Source: AC-32 sp963736055 (lineage in GTDB: Bacteria; Actinomycetota; Thermoleophilia; Gaiellales; Gaiellaceae). Taken from it: a DNA stretch of 64,000 nt. The position numbers and the translations under genes are program-made. Position 1 is the stretch's first letter; each line of letters begins with the position of its first letter. Below the pieces are notes generated by a model, which saw only the letters and a program-made list of their open reading frames with translations, was not told the DNA's origin and ran no database searches. Where the stretch lies: positions 682,001-746,000 of the forward strand of contig CAVTNM010000008.1 in assembly GCA_963736055.1 (NCBI GenBank). The letters are read 5' to 3'. Below, in pieces: positions 40,685-49,268 of this stretch.

Positions 40685-42100
40685 CTAGTCGGTCACGACG
40701 ATCCTCACCGTTCCGCCGTCGCTCGGGCTCGCTGTTCGCGTTCCTCCGAACGAGGCGTGCACTCGCCAGTGGCCGATCGACGGCGGTCGCCAGGAGATCC
40801 CGGCTCGGCCGTCCCCTCCGAGCCGCAACCGGTAGAGGCGGTAGAAGTGCCAACCGGTCAGCGGGTCGAAGCGGTCGATCTCGAGCCTCACCGCACCTCC
40901 GGAGCTGGAGTCGACCGCGACAGAGACCGCCACGGACGAGCCCGGCGAGACGGTCGCGCTACGAAGGCCGTTTGCCAGCACCGTCGTAGTCGTGACGCCC
41001 CGCTCGAGCAGCGAGAGGCGGTAACGCCCCGTCGCCCCGGACTCCGCCCGGACGGCGACGAAGTACGTACCCTGGCCCAGCGAGACCGTCAGCCGGCCTG
41101 CCCCGCTGGACGACGACAGGCGGCGGCCGTTCTCGTTGAGGACGATCAGCCGCGCGGAGGCCGGCCCCCGCAGCGTGAGCGCCACATCGGCACGCTCCGC
41201 AACACGGAAGCGGTACAGATCGACGACGTCGATGCGCGTTCCGGCGACTGAGCCTCGCCGAGTCTGCAGGTTCCGCAACAGCAGCCCGGGAGCGCTGTCG
41301 TCAGCGCCGGTGACCGCAGCCTGGAGGTGGTAGCGCTGCCGACTGGGCCTCTGGTCGGAGGCGGTCACGAGCAGGGTGTAGAGGCCACTGCCGCCGAACC
41401 CCGGCGTGTAGGTGAAGTAGCCGCCGCAAGGGACTACCTGCAGCGGGGCGCCCGCGAACGAGCGTGTCCCCGGCCTGAAGAGCGACATCGTGATGCACCG
41501 CCCGCGGGCGGGCGAGAGATTGATCCGGTATTGGACGCCCGCCTTCATGCGCAGCGACCACGCGTCGTCGTAGTCGCTGATCGGTTCGACCCAGGAGCTG
41601 ACCCCTTTGCGGAGCAGCGTGCGTCCCGGTGGCCTCGACGACGGTTCCTGCCGAAAGACGGTCAGCCTGAACCTGCCGTCCTCCGAGGCTCGCTCCCGCC
41701 CGACCATGACCAGGTAGTCGCCACCGGTGCTGGTGAAGGACAACGCACCGCGGCCGGCTTCGTCCGTCGCCGCGCAGCCGGCCGGGGTCACCCGCGATCG
41801 AACGGCGCGGTAGACGGATACGACGGCATCGAGCTCACCGGCTGCCACGACCCGCACGACGATTCGCCCCGAGCCGACGCCCGTGAGCCGGTACCAGACC
41901 GTGTCATGGGCCCGCCCGCAGCCGGAGCGAGGATCCGTCGGGTCGTCGGTCGCTTCGACTGTCGTGCCGGAAACCGACGCAGGCAGGCTCCCAACCTGGT
42001 TTGCGTTGGCCCGGTTGTCGTTGCCGGGCGGACTGGCGGCGGCGGCCGCCGGAAGGACGAAGAACGCGATGACGAATGCGATTGCGGCCGTTGCTTTCAC
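40685..42100 (-). CDS. Large secreted protein with prepeptidase-like beta-sandwich repeats
   Basis: 471 residues with a signal peptide (MKATAAIAFVIAFFVLPAAAAA). The start GNDNRANANQVGSLPASVSGTTVEATDDPTDP is typical of actinobacterial exported beta-sandwich domains, with DTVWYRLTGVGSGRIVVRVVA and GGDYLVMVG; similar patterns recur (GSGLYTLLVTASDQ; QGTYFVAVRAESGATGRYRLSL), so three or four related domains seem to be present. No catalytic motif. Probably an extracellular binding or adhesive protein. Confidence 0.7.
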   Translation of the reverse strand: MKATAAIAFVIAFFVLPAAAAASPPGNDNRANANQVGSLPASVSGTTVEATDDPTDPRSGCGRAHDTVWYRLTGVGSGRIVVRVVAAGELDAVVSVYRAVRSRVTPAGCAATDEAGRGALSFTSTGGDYLVMVGRERASEDGRFRLTVFRQEPSSRPPGRTLLRKGVSSWVEPISDYDDAWSLRMKAGVQYRINLSPARGRCITMSLFRPGTRSFAGAPLQVVPCGGYFTYTPGFGGSGLYTLLVTASDQRPSRQRYHLQAAVTGADDSAPGLLLRNLQTRRGSVAGTRIDVVDLYRFRVAERADVALTLRGPASARLIVLNENGRRLSSSSGAGRLTVSLGQGTYFVAVRAESGATGRYRLSLLERGVTTTTVLANGLRSATVSPGSSVAVSVAVDSSSGGAVRLEIDRFDPLTGWHFYRLYRLRLGGDGRAGISWRPPSIGHWRVHASFGGTRTASPSDGGTVRIVVTD

Positions 42101-42191
42101 GGTGGGCCTCCTTGCTCGGGTGGGCCAACCGTCCCGGATGGGCGCAACGCGCAGGTCACATGCCTGTAACGGTTCTGCGACAGCCGCGGGC

Positions 42192-43370
42192 TTACGTAGC
42201 GGCTCGCTCGAAGAGCGCCGCCTGGCCCTGGCCGACCCCCACGCAGAGGGTGGCGAGCCCGTAACGCCCGCCGCGGCGGCGCAACTCGTGCAGCAGCGTC
42301 ACCACGAGACGCGCGCCGCTCATCCCGAGGGGGTGGCCGAGCGCGATCGCGCCGCCGCTCACGTTCACCTTCTCCGGGTCGAGCCCAAGCTCCCGGATCA
42401 CGACCAGGCTCTGGGAGGCGAACGCCTCGTTGAGCTCGACCAGATCCAGCTCCTCGACGCCAACTCCGGCTCGCTCGAGCAGCTTGCGGACCGCCGGGAC
42501 CGGCCCGATGCCCATCACGCGCGGATCGACTCCCGCTACGGCCGAGCCGACGAAGGCGCCGAGCGGCTCGGCCCCGAGCTCCTGCGCCCGCTCCTCGCTC
42601 GCGATCACCAGCGCGGCGGCCCCGTCGTTGAGGCCGCTCGAGTTCCCGGCGGTGACCGAGCCGCCCTCGCGGAACGCCGGTTTGAGCGCGGCCAGCTTCT
42701 CGCTGCTGGTGTCGGGACGCGGATGCTCGTCGCGCACCGCCTCGCCGACCGGAACCAGCTCGTCCGCGAACCGCCCCTCGGCGTCGGCCTCGGCCCAGCG
42801 TCGCTGCGACTGCAGTGCGAACGCGTCCTGCTCCTCGCGCGTGACGCCATAGCGCTCGGCCACGTTCTCGCCGGTCTCGCCCATCGTCTCGAGCGGGAAC
42901 ATCGCCTCCATTCGAGGGTTGGGGAAGCGCCAGCCGAGTGTGGTGTCCCAGACCGTCTGGTTCCCGCGCGGGAACGCGTGCTCCGGCTTGGCCATCACGA
43001 GCGGCGCGCGCGACATCGACTCGACCCCGCCCGCGACGAAGAGGTCGCCGTCACCGGCGGCCACGGCGTGACACGCCGACACGACCGCGGAGAGCCCGGA
43101 GGCACAGAGCCGGTTCAGCGTCACGCCCGCGACCGACTCCGGCAGGCCGGCGAGCAGCGCGCCCATCCGCGCGACGTTGCGATTGTCCTCGCCGGCCTGG
43201 TTGGCGGCGCCGAAATAGACGTCCTCGATCGCCTCACCCGGAATGCCTGCGCGTTCCACAGCGGCCGCGATCACGGTTGCCGCGAGATCGTCCGGTCGCT
43301 CGCCGGAGAGCAGGCCGCCGTAGCGCCCGACAGGCGTCCGCACCGCCGAGAGGACGACCGGGCGAGCCAT
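42192..43370 (-). CDS. Acetyl-CoA acyltransferase (thiolase), PaaJ-like
   Basis: 392 residues. The nucleophilic Cys is in TLNRLCASGLSAVVSACHA; ELNEAFASQSL has the NEAF motif; SGGAIALGHPLGMSGAR carries the catalytic His; TLCVGVGQGQA carries the second Cys. LNRLCASGLSAV, GAANQAGEDNRNVARMGALLAGLP and WDTTLGWRFPNPRM are close to 3-oxoadipyl-CoA/3-oxo-5,6-dehydrosuberyl-CoA thiolase (PcaF/PaaJ). This would finish phenylacetate degradation, about 20 kb from the paa operon; fatty acid thiolase is the alternative. Confidence 0.9.
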   Translation of the reverse strand: MARPVVLSAVRTPVGRYGGLLSGERPDDLAATVIAAAVERAGIPGEAIEDVYFGAANQAGEDNRNVARMGALLAGLPESVAGVTLNRLCASGLSAVVSACHAVAAGDGDLFVAGGVESMSRAPLVMAKPEHAFPRGNQTVWDTTLGWRFPNPRMEAMFPLETMGETGENVAERYGVTREEQDAFALQSQRRWAEADAEGRFADELVPVGEAVRDEHPRPDTSSEKLAALKPAFREGGSVTAGNSSGLNDGAAALVIASEERAQELGAEPLGAFVGSAVAGVDPRVMGIGPVPAVRKLLERAGVGVEELDLVELNEAFASQSLVVIRELGLDPEKVNVSGGAIALGHPLGMSGARLVVTLLHELRRRGGRYGLATLCVGVGQGQAALFERAAT

Positions 43371-43398
43371 GCCGCCAGCCTATTCGACAGGCTGCGGC

Positions 43399-44622
43399 TC
43401 AGGCCGGGAGCCGCAGCAGGAGCCCGGCGACCGAGTCGAGCAGCCACAACCGGCCGTCGGCCGCGGCGACCCCATTCGCGAACAGCCGCCTGGTGGGGAC
43501 GACCGACGAGCTCACCGATCCGTTCGCGGCGATGCGCAGGACGGCTCCCGCGACGGGGTCTCCACGAGGCTCGGCGGCGGCCTCGTAGGAGACCACCCAG
43601 AGATTGCTGCCGTCGGAACGGACGTCCACGCCGGCCGGGCCGATCTCGGTCGTCCCGAGCACGGCGCCGGTCGCCGGCGAGACGCGCAGGAGGTCGAGGC
43701 CGCGGCCCGTCACCCAGAGTGAGCCGCCGAAAGAGGCGATCCGCTCGGCCGCCGAGTTGTCCGCCGGGCCGAGCCCGCTCGCCATCCGCACCACGGCGTT
43801 GGTTCCGGGGGTGATCCGGTCGAGCGAGTTCTCGCGGTGGTTCAGCACCCAGATGTAGCCGCCGTCGACCACGAACCCGGCCGGCCCGTCGCCGACGGGT
43901 ACGCGCGCGCCCGGCCGGTTCGTCCCGGGATCGACGCGCACGAGCGCACGGCCCGGATCGTCGGCTACCCAGAGGGCGCCGGCGCCGGCCCACAGGTACG
44001 GCACGTCCGTGCCCAGCCCGATCTCGGCCACGACGCGGTTCGAGGCAGGGGCGATCCGGTAGACGACCGAGCCGTGGAGCGCGACGCCCCAGACGCCGCC
44101 TTCCCCGGCCGCGATCGACCAGACGGGAGCCGGGACTGGAATCCGCGCGGTCACCTGACCGGTCGCGAGCGAGACCCGCTGAACCTGGCTCTGCCGGACG
44201 CACGCGATCCAGGCCGAGCCGAAGCCGACGGCGAGCGCGTACTGCGGATACGGGATGGCGGCTCCTCCGCAGACCCTGAACGCCCGGGCGCCGGGAAGCG
44301 GCGAGACCGGGGGCGGCTGCGGTCGCACCTTGACGGCGCGAAGCGGGAGCGAACGGGTACCGACGCGCGCCGAGAGCCGCCAGATACCGGCACGCGGGAG
44401 CACCAGGCGAACCCGGTAGCGGCCGAGTCCCGTCCGCGCCGCCTTGAACGCGAGCCGCTTGCCCACCGGCGGCCGGGCGAACACCAGCGGCGCAACGCGC
44501 GGCGCCGGACGTACGACGAGCGTCGCCTTCCACTTCTGCCCGACCACGAGCGCGGACGGCGGCGCGCTCAGCGAGGCATGGGGACCGGCGAGGAGGGCGA
44601 CGACGAGAGCGGCCGCGAGCAC
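43399..44622 (-). CDS. Secreted YncE/SMP-30-like beta-propeller protein
   Basis: 407 residues with a signal peptide. An N-terminal beta domain (VVGQKWKATLVVRPAPRV, GRYRVRLVLPRAGIWRLSARVG) is followed by repeated blades: IPVPAPVWSIAAGEGGVWGVAL, IGLGTDVPYLWAGAGALWVADDPG, VPVGDGPAGFVVDGGYIWVLNH, GGSLWVTGRG, DGSNLWVVSY, ADGRLWLLD. The W-V/L and GxG pattern is that of seven-bladed propellers. Likely a binding protein; no enzyme motif found. Confidence 0.75.
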   Translation of the reverse strand: MLAAALVVALLAGPHASLSAPPSALVVGQKWKATLVVRPAPRVAPLVFARPPVGKRLAFKAARTGLGRYRVRLVLPRAGIWRLSARVGTRSLPLRAVKVRPQPPPVSPLPGARAFRVCGGAAIPYPQYALAVGFGSAWIACVRQSQVQRVSLATGQVTARIPVPAPVWSIAAGEGGVWGVALHGSVVYRIAPASNRVVAEIGLGTDVPYLWAGAGALWVADDPGRALVRVDPGTNRPGARVPVGDGPAGFVVDGGYIWVLNHRENSLDRITPGTNAVVRMASGLGPADNSAAERIASFGGSLWVTGRGLDLLRVSPATGAVLGTTEIGPAGVDVRSDGSNLWVVSYEAAAEPRGDPVAGAVLRIAANGSVSSSVVPTRRLFANGVAAADGRLWLLDSVAGLLLRLPA

Positions 44623-44648
44623 CGGCGCAAACTAGCACGGAACTCGTA

Positions 44649-45101
44649 CTAGTTGCGCTCGGGCGTCTGCGCGGTGGCCGCGCGGAGGGAGCGATGGAGC
44701 TCGTCCAGCGCCGCCTCGACCTCCTCCGAAGGGACGCCGAGATGCCCGCGCATCTCCTCGAGTGCGCTCCAGACCGCCGGCGCGGCCGCCTCGACGCGTT
44801 TTCGGCCGGCGGGCGAGAGCGTGAGCAGGTGCGAGCGCCCGTCCGCGGGGTTCGGCAGGCGCTCGATCTCCCCGCGCTCGTCGAGTCTCCGGACGGCGTC
44901 GGCGAGCGTCGTCGGCGGCACGCCCATCTCGGCGGCGAGGACGGTCGGCGTCACCGGCCCGTCGAGCGCGATCCGGCTCAGAAGCGCGAACTGCTCGTCG
45001 CTGACGCCGGCACGCTCCATGTGCTCGGCGACGAGCCGCTCCGCCATGTGGGCGGCGGTCCAGAGCTGCAGCAGCACCGTCGAGCGGCGAGAGCCGGCCA
45101 C
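44649..45101 (-). CDS. MarR family transcriptional regulator
   Basis: 150 residues. Winged helix with QFALLSRIALDGPVTPTVLAAEMGVPPTTLADAVRRLDERGEIERLPNPADGRSHLLTLSPAGRKRVE, the usual MarR DNA-binding domain and wing. Downstream of mqnD on the same strand with 15 bases between the mqnD stop and this gene, so it may share a transcript. Target unknown. Confidence 0.85.
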   Translation of the reverse strand: MAGSRRSTVLLQLWTAAHMAERLVAEHMERAGVSDEQFALLSRIALDGPVTPTVLAAEMGVPPTTLADAVRRLDERGEIERLPNPADGRSHLLTLSPAGRKRVEAAAPAVWSALEEMRGHLGVPSEEVEAALDELHRSLRAATAQTPERN

Positions 45102-45116
45102 CGACGGAGCTCCTAC

Positions 45117-45944
45117 CTAGCCGACGAACTCGACGCGAACCGGCTGGTCGTACGTCCCCAGCGCCTCCGCCCGCGCGAGCAGCTCGCGCACCGCCTGGCG
45201 ACCTTCGTCGCCGTAGTCGCAGGTGAGCTCGTTCACGTACATGCCGACGAAGCGGTCGGCCAGCTCGGTGTCGAGGCCGCGGCCGTACTGGAGCGCGTGC
45301 TCCATCGCCTCCTCGCGGTTGTCGAGCCCGGCCTGGATCGAGTCGCGGAGCACGTCCGAGAGCTCGAACAGGTTTTCCGCGCCCACGTCGCGCCTGGCCA
45401 CGTTGGCCCCGAGCGGCAGCGGCAGCCCCGTCTCGAGGAGCCACCACTCGCCCAGGTCGACGACCTTCTTCAGCCCTTCGGCCTCGTAGGTCAGCTGGCC
45501 CTCGTGGATCAGCAGGCCGGCGTCGGAGCGTCCCGACTGGACCTCCTCGATGATCCGGTCGAACGGAACCTCGCGGTAGCGGAACCCGCCCAGGCACATC
45601 CGCAAGACGAGGAACGCCGTCGTCAGCTCGCCGGGCACGGCGATCTCGAGCCCGCGCAGGTCCGCCGTCGAGAGCTCGTCCCGCGCGACGACGATCGGCC
45701 CGTAGCCCGAGCCCATCGACGCCCCGTGCGGGAGCAGGACATAGCGCTCCTGCACCAGCGGGTACGCCGCGAGCGAGATCGCACTCACCTCGAGCTCGCC
45801 CTTCAGCGCCCACTCGTTCAGCGTCTGGATGTCCCGCAGGACGTGCTCGAACTCGAAGCGCCGTGGATCGACCTCGCCCGAGGCGAGGCCCCAGAACATG
45901 AACGCGTCGTCGGGGTCCGGACTGTGGCCGAGTCGGATCTGCAT
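45117..45944 (-). CDS. mqnD: 1,4-dihydroxy-6-naphthoate synthase (futalosine pathway)
   Basis: 275 residues. RLGHSPDPDDAFMFWGLASGEVD at the N-terminus, AISLAAYPLVQERYVLLPHGASMGSGYGP, GELTTAFLVLRM and GLLIHEGQLTYEAEGL are diagnostic of MqnD. It converts cyclic dehypoxanthine futalosine in the alternative menaquinone route. Indicates that the organism makes menaquinone by the futalosine pathway. Other mqn genes are not in the window. Confidence 0.92.
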   Translation of the reverse strand: MQIRLGHSPDPDDAFMFWGLASGEVDPRRFEFEHVLRDIQTLNEWALKGELEVSAISLAAYPLVQERYVLLPHGASMGSGYGPIVVARDELSTADLRGLEIAVPGELTTAFLVLRMCLGGFRYREVPFDRIIEEVQSGRSDAGLLIHEGQLTYEAEGLKKVVDLGEWWLLETGLPLPLGANVARRDVGAENLFELSDVLRDSIQAGLDNREEAMEHALQYGRGLDTELADRFVGMYVNELTCDYGDEGRQAVRELLARAEALGTYDQPVRVEFVG

Positions 45945-46009
45945 GAAGCGCCGGAGGCTACCAGGGGCGCAGCGCCGTGATCGTGTGAACCGCGCCGTAG
46001 ACTGGACCC

Positions 46010-46459
46010 GTGTCGAAGCCGGTGCTGAGCGACGCGATCCAGGACTACCTCAAGGAGCTGTACCACCTCCAGACCGACGACGGCCGCGTCTCGGTGACGG
46101 CCCTCGCGAGAGAGCAGAAGGTCTCGCCCGCCTCGGCGAGCGAGATGGTCAAGAAGCTGGCCGCGCTGCGGCTCGTCGAGCACGCGCCGTACCGGGGCGT
46201 CCGCCTGACCCCGGCCGGCGAGAAAGTCGCGGTCGAGGTGATCCGGCACCACCGGCTGCTCGAGCTCTACCTGGCGAAGACGCTCGGGCTCCACGTCGAC
46301 GCCGTCCACGACGAGGCCGACCGGCTCGAGCACGTCCTTTCCGAGGAGCTCGAGGCGCGCATCGACAGCGCGCTCGGGTTTCCGACCCACGACCCGCACG
46401 GCGACCCGATCCCTAACGCCGACCTCGAGTGGCCGAAGTCGCAGGGCTCGAAGGGCTAA
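46010..46459 (+). CDS. DtxR/MntR family metal-dependent regulator
   Basis: 149 residues. Helix-turn-helix in AIQDYLKELYHLQTDDGRVSVTALAREQKVSPASASEMVKKLAALRLVEHAPYRGVRLTPAGEKVAVEVIRHHRLLELYL, then dimerisation and metal-binding region with HVDAVHDEADRLEHVLSEELEARID and the DPHGDPIP ending. No SH3 domain, so it is of MntR length. Likely senses Mn or Fe. GTG start. Target genes are not evident nearby. Confidence 0.9.
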   Translation: MSKPVLSDAIQDYLKELYHLQTDDGRVSVTALAREQKVSPASASEMVKKLAALRLVEHAPYRGVRLTPAGEKVAVEVIRHHRLLELYLAKTLGLHVDAVHDEADRLEHVLSEELEARIDSALGFPTHDPHGDPIPNADLEWPKSQGSKG

Positions 46460-46480
46460 GAGTTCGTCAAGCCCTCCCCA

Positions 46481-46822
46481 CTAGGAGCGGCCGAAGAACC
46501 AGCGTTCCAGCGGCTTCAGCAGCTCGTTGCGCTCGAACGGATTCACCGGTGCCTGGCGCCCATCCTGGGCCGAGACGAGCGCGTCGTCGCTGAGCGTTCC
46601 GTTCGCGGCTTCGAGCGCGTCCGTCAGCTCGTAGCCTTGGAAGACGTAGTCGTCCCGGTGGGGCTCCTCGCTCGACCGGTGCTGGGGATTCACCGCCCGG
46701 CCGACGGCCCAGAGCGCCCCCGGCAGCCGCTCGATCCAGATCACGATCCGCTCGGGCTCACCCCGGTCGTCGACACCGTGCACCTCGCGCTCCGCAAACC
46801 GGGCGGACGACGGCTTTCTCAC
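46481..46822 (-). CDS. Hypothetical protein
   Basis: 113 residues. VHGVDDRGEPERIVIWIERLPGALWAVGRAVNPQHRSSEEPHRDDYVFQGYELTDALEAANGTLSDDALVS has beta-alpha character; RDDYVFQGYELTDALEAANGTL looks like a small folded domain. No family recognised. It uses a GTG start and is divergent from the next small gene, 38 bases away. Confidence 0.6.
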   Translation of the reverse strand: MRKPSSARFAEREVHGVDDRGEPERIVIWIERLPGALWAVGRAVNPQHRSSEEPHRDDYVFQGYELTDALEAANGTLSDDALVSAQDGRQAPVNPFERNELLKPLERWFFGRS

Positions 46823-46860
46823 ACCGGGACCATACTCCGGCGCTCGCTAGGATCGCGGTT

Positions 46861-47112
46861 GTGCCCGACTTCTCGCGCTTCCTGCGCAATCCGTTCTCGT
46901 TCCTGTCCACGCGCACCTCGAAGGAGGATCGGCTCTCGGCCTACGTGATCCGAGAGCACCAGCGCGGCCGGGCGCTCGCCGAGATCCTGGACGACCCCTA
47001 CGTGCGCAACCGGGCGACGCCGCAGCAGCTGGCGCGCCTGCTCGACCGGCCCGAGGTGATCCACGCGCTGGGCGAGGCCGACGTCGTCGCCGAGCGAGAC
47101 AGCCTCTCCTAG
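46861..47112 (+). CDS. Small hypothetical protein
   Basis: 83 residues, charged and helical: FSRFLRNPFSFLSTRTSKEDRLSAYVIREHQRGRALAEILDDPYVRNRATPQQLARLLDRPEVIHALGEAD. Length and composition, with DDPYVRNRAT and the RLLDRPEV motif, resemble small conserved actinobacterial proteins of unknown role, but I cannot name a family. GTG start. Convergent with the ornithine cyclodeaminase-like gene 12 bases away. Confidence 0.6.
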   Translation: MPDFSRFLRNPFSFLSTRTSKEDRLSAYVIREHQRGRALAEILDDPYVRNRATPQQLARLLDRPEVIHALGEADVVAERDSLS

Positions 47113-47123
47113 ACGGTCGGCAT

Positions 47124-48053
47124 CTAGACCGTCGTTCCGATTCCCCGCTCGCGCGCCCGCTCGAGCACCAGCGACCCGGCTGCCACGTCCCAGGCGGCGA
47201 GGCCGTTCGACTTGAAGACGACGATGTCGTCCGGCTGTTGCCGCCCCGGCAGCTCGCCCGCCACCACCTCCTGGAGCTCCTGTACCTCGAGCCAGTCGAG
47301 CACCCCGGCCTCGACCGGCTCGATCAGGTCGCCCGACTCGCGCTTCGCCTGCTCCAGCGAGTCGCAGCAGACGAACGCCGCCCGCTCGAGCACGGCGTTG
47401 TCGAGCTCGCGCCTGCGTGGGTCGTTCGCCCCTACCGCGCAGACGAGCGCTCCCGGGCGCAGCCATTCGCCACGCAGCACCGGATCTCGCGATGTGGTCA
47501 CGGTCACGACGACGTCCTGTTCCGCGGGGTCGCGGTGGCTCTCGCCGGCCTCGGCTCCGACCTCGGCGCAGAACTCGTCCAGCCGGTCCGCGCTGCGGCA
47601 GAAGGCGACAACGCGCTCGATCGACGGCACCGCCTCGCGGATGCACGCCACCTGAGTACGCGCCTGCCAGCCACAGCCGATGATCCCGAGCGATGCCGCG
47701 TCGTCGCGCGCGAGGTGCTTCGCAGCCACCCCGCTCGCGGCGCCGGTGCGCAGCTGGCCCAGCTTGTCCGCCTCGATCACCGCCGCCAGGCTCGTCGTCT
47801 CGGTCTCGAAGAGGACGACCACGAAGGAGGTGCTCTCGTGGCCCGCCGCGTACGACTTCAGCCCCGCGAGGCCCAGTTCTCGGTCGACCGCCCACATCAC
47901 CGCCAGGGAGCCGTCCTCGAACCGGGTGCGCTGCCGCGGGACGTTGTCGATCTCGCCGGCCGCGAGGCGGTGGAAGCAGGCTTCGACCGCGTCGAGCGCG
48001 TCCGTCGGGGCGAGAAGCTCCCCGACCTCCGTCTCGGTCAGGTAGAGCGGCAC
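47124..48053 (-). CDS. Ornithine cyclodeaminase/mu-crystallin family protein (paralogue 1)
   Basis: 309 residues. LTETEVGELLAPTDALDAVEACF at the N-terminus, the NAD-binding LGIIGCGWQARTQVACIREAVPSIERVVAFCR, and DVVVTVTTSRDPVLRGEWLRPGALVCAVGAND. The family includes ornithine cyclodeaminase, alanine dehydrogenase and other imine reductases; the substrate here cannot be deduced. A second, distinct member is at 61249-62223. Confidence 0.85.
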   Translation of the reverse strand: MPLYLTETEVGELLAPTDALDAVEACFHRLAAGEIDNVPRQRTRFEDGSLAVMWAVDRELGLAGLKSYAAGHESTSFVVVLFETETTSLAAVIEADKLGQLRTGAASGVAAKHLARDDAASLGIIGCGWQARTQVACIREAVPSIERVVAFCRSADRLDEFCAEVGAEAGESHRDPAEQDVVVTVTTSRDPVLRGEWLRPGALVCAVGANDPRRRELDNAVLERAAFVCCDSLEQAKRESGDLIEPVEAGVLDWLEVQELQEVVAGELPGRQQPDDIVVFKSNGLAAWDVAAGSLVLERARERGIGTTV

Positions 48054-48077
48054 GGGGCCGCAGGCTACTCGGCCTCG

Positions 48078-49268
48078 CTAGCCGTGGGCCCAGAGCACGA
48101 GAGCGGCGCCCAGCGCGAGCACGGTGCCTACGAGCACCGCCGCGAGCACAAGCCCGCTGCTACCGCCGGAGCCGGACTCGGCGGAAGCCGCGGCCTTGGG
48201 AGCAGGCGCGGAGCTGGACTCGTAGACGTAGACGGTGCGGCTCTTCCCCAACGGATCCGGGTTCGCGACGAAGGTCTGGTACTGATCGGCACGGACGAGC
48301 TGCATGCGCGCGGCGATCAGCTTCCGGAGGAGCAGGGAGGCCGGAATCGAGTGTCGTCGCACGGCGGCCTTCCAGGTCGATGCCCCGGGCGGAGCCAGCC
48401 CGCGGACGAGCCTCGCCGGCCGGGCGACCAGCCGCAAGTGGGCCATCCCGCCGCCTTGCACGACGACGCGGTGCGTCAACGGACCGGCATCGCCCAGCAC
48501 CGTCGAGAACGAGACGGTCCTCCCGCGAAGCGTTGCTCCGCTCACCGCAACCGGCGTGCGCGGGAAGCGGAGGACGCCCTGGACTTCGAGCGGAGCGGCG
48601 ATGAGCAGCGGGCGCGGGCCGCGTCCGACGGCGCCCCGAACGGACACGGTCGCGCTCTCCAGCCGCGTCCCCGCCAGCGACTGGCTCCTCGTGCGGTCGA
48701 GCAGCGTCGCGAGCTGCCCCGCGAGGCCCTCTCCCTCGAACGCGTCCTCCAGGACGGCGGTGGCGTTCGCGACCGTCAGCGAGTACCGGCCGCCGTCGCG
48801 CCTCACGTGGAGCCGGAGAGGCAGGAAACGCGCCGCCTCGGCGGGACGAAGCTCGGCGTCCGCGACAAGCAGCTTTCGCCCAGGCGCGAACCCGGCCCAG
48901 AGGATCTGACCGGTCCGCAGGCCCGGCTCCGACTGCGAGCCCGCGCCGGCCCGCACGTCCTCGGCCGGGGCCCCGAGCACGATCACATAGTCGCCGCTCC
49001 CCGTGAGGAGGAGGCGGTGGACTACCCGGAGCGAGACGACCCCGCCATCGGGGCCGACCCCGGCCAAGACCCGCTCGGCGACGCGCGCGTGAATCGTGAG
49101 CGCCAGCGGCTTGCTCTGCGAGGTGCCGCCGACGGGCAGCGGCGGGCTCTGGGTCGGATAGGGCGTCGGGCCGGGCAGCAGCACCGGCTGCACCGAAGCG
49201 ACGGCCGTAGCGGGCGCAACGAGCGCGGCGGCCGCGCCGGCGAGACACGCGCGTCGCCGGAGGCTCAC
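48078..49268 (-). CDS. Secreted protein with C-terminal anchor, unknown
   Basis: 396 residues. N-terminal Tat-like or Sec signal with basic residues (LRRRACLAGAAAALVAPATAVA), a Pro-rich start (LLPGPTPYPTQSPPLPVGG), an extracellular beta-rich region with RVVHRLLLTGSGDYVIVLGAPAEDVRAG, and a C-terminal transmembrane segment (LVLAAVLVGTVLALGAALVLW). No family recognised. It directly follows the ABC-transporter binding protein (GTGA overlap), so it belongs to that operon and may be a surface partner of the transporter. Confidence 0.65.
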   Translation of the reverse strand: MSLRRRACLAGAAAALVAPATAVASVQPVLLPGPTPYPTQSPPLPVGGTSQSKPLALTIHARVAERVLAGVGPDGGVVSLRVVHRLLLTGSGDYVIVLGAPAEDVRAGAGSQSEPGLRTGQILWAGFAPGRKLLVADAELRPAEAARFLPLRLHVRRDGGRYSLTVANATAVLEDAFEGEGLAGQLATLLDRTRSQSLAGTRLESATVSVRGAVGRGPRPLLIAAPLEVQGVLRFPRTPVAVSGATLRGRTVSFSTVLGDAGPLTHRVVVQGGGMAHLRLVARPARLVRGLAPPGASTWKAAVRRHSIPASLLLRKLIAARMQLVRADQYQTFVANPDPLGKSRTVYVYESSSAPAPKAAASAESGSGGSSGLVLAAVLVGTVLALGAALVLWAHG

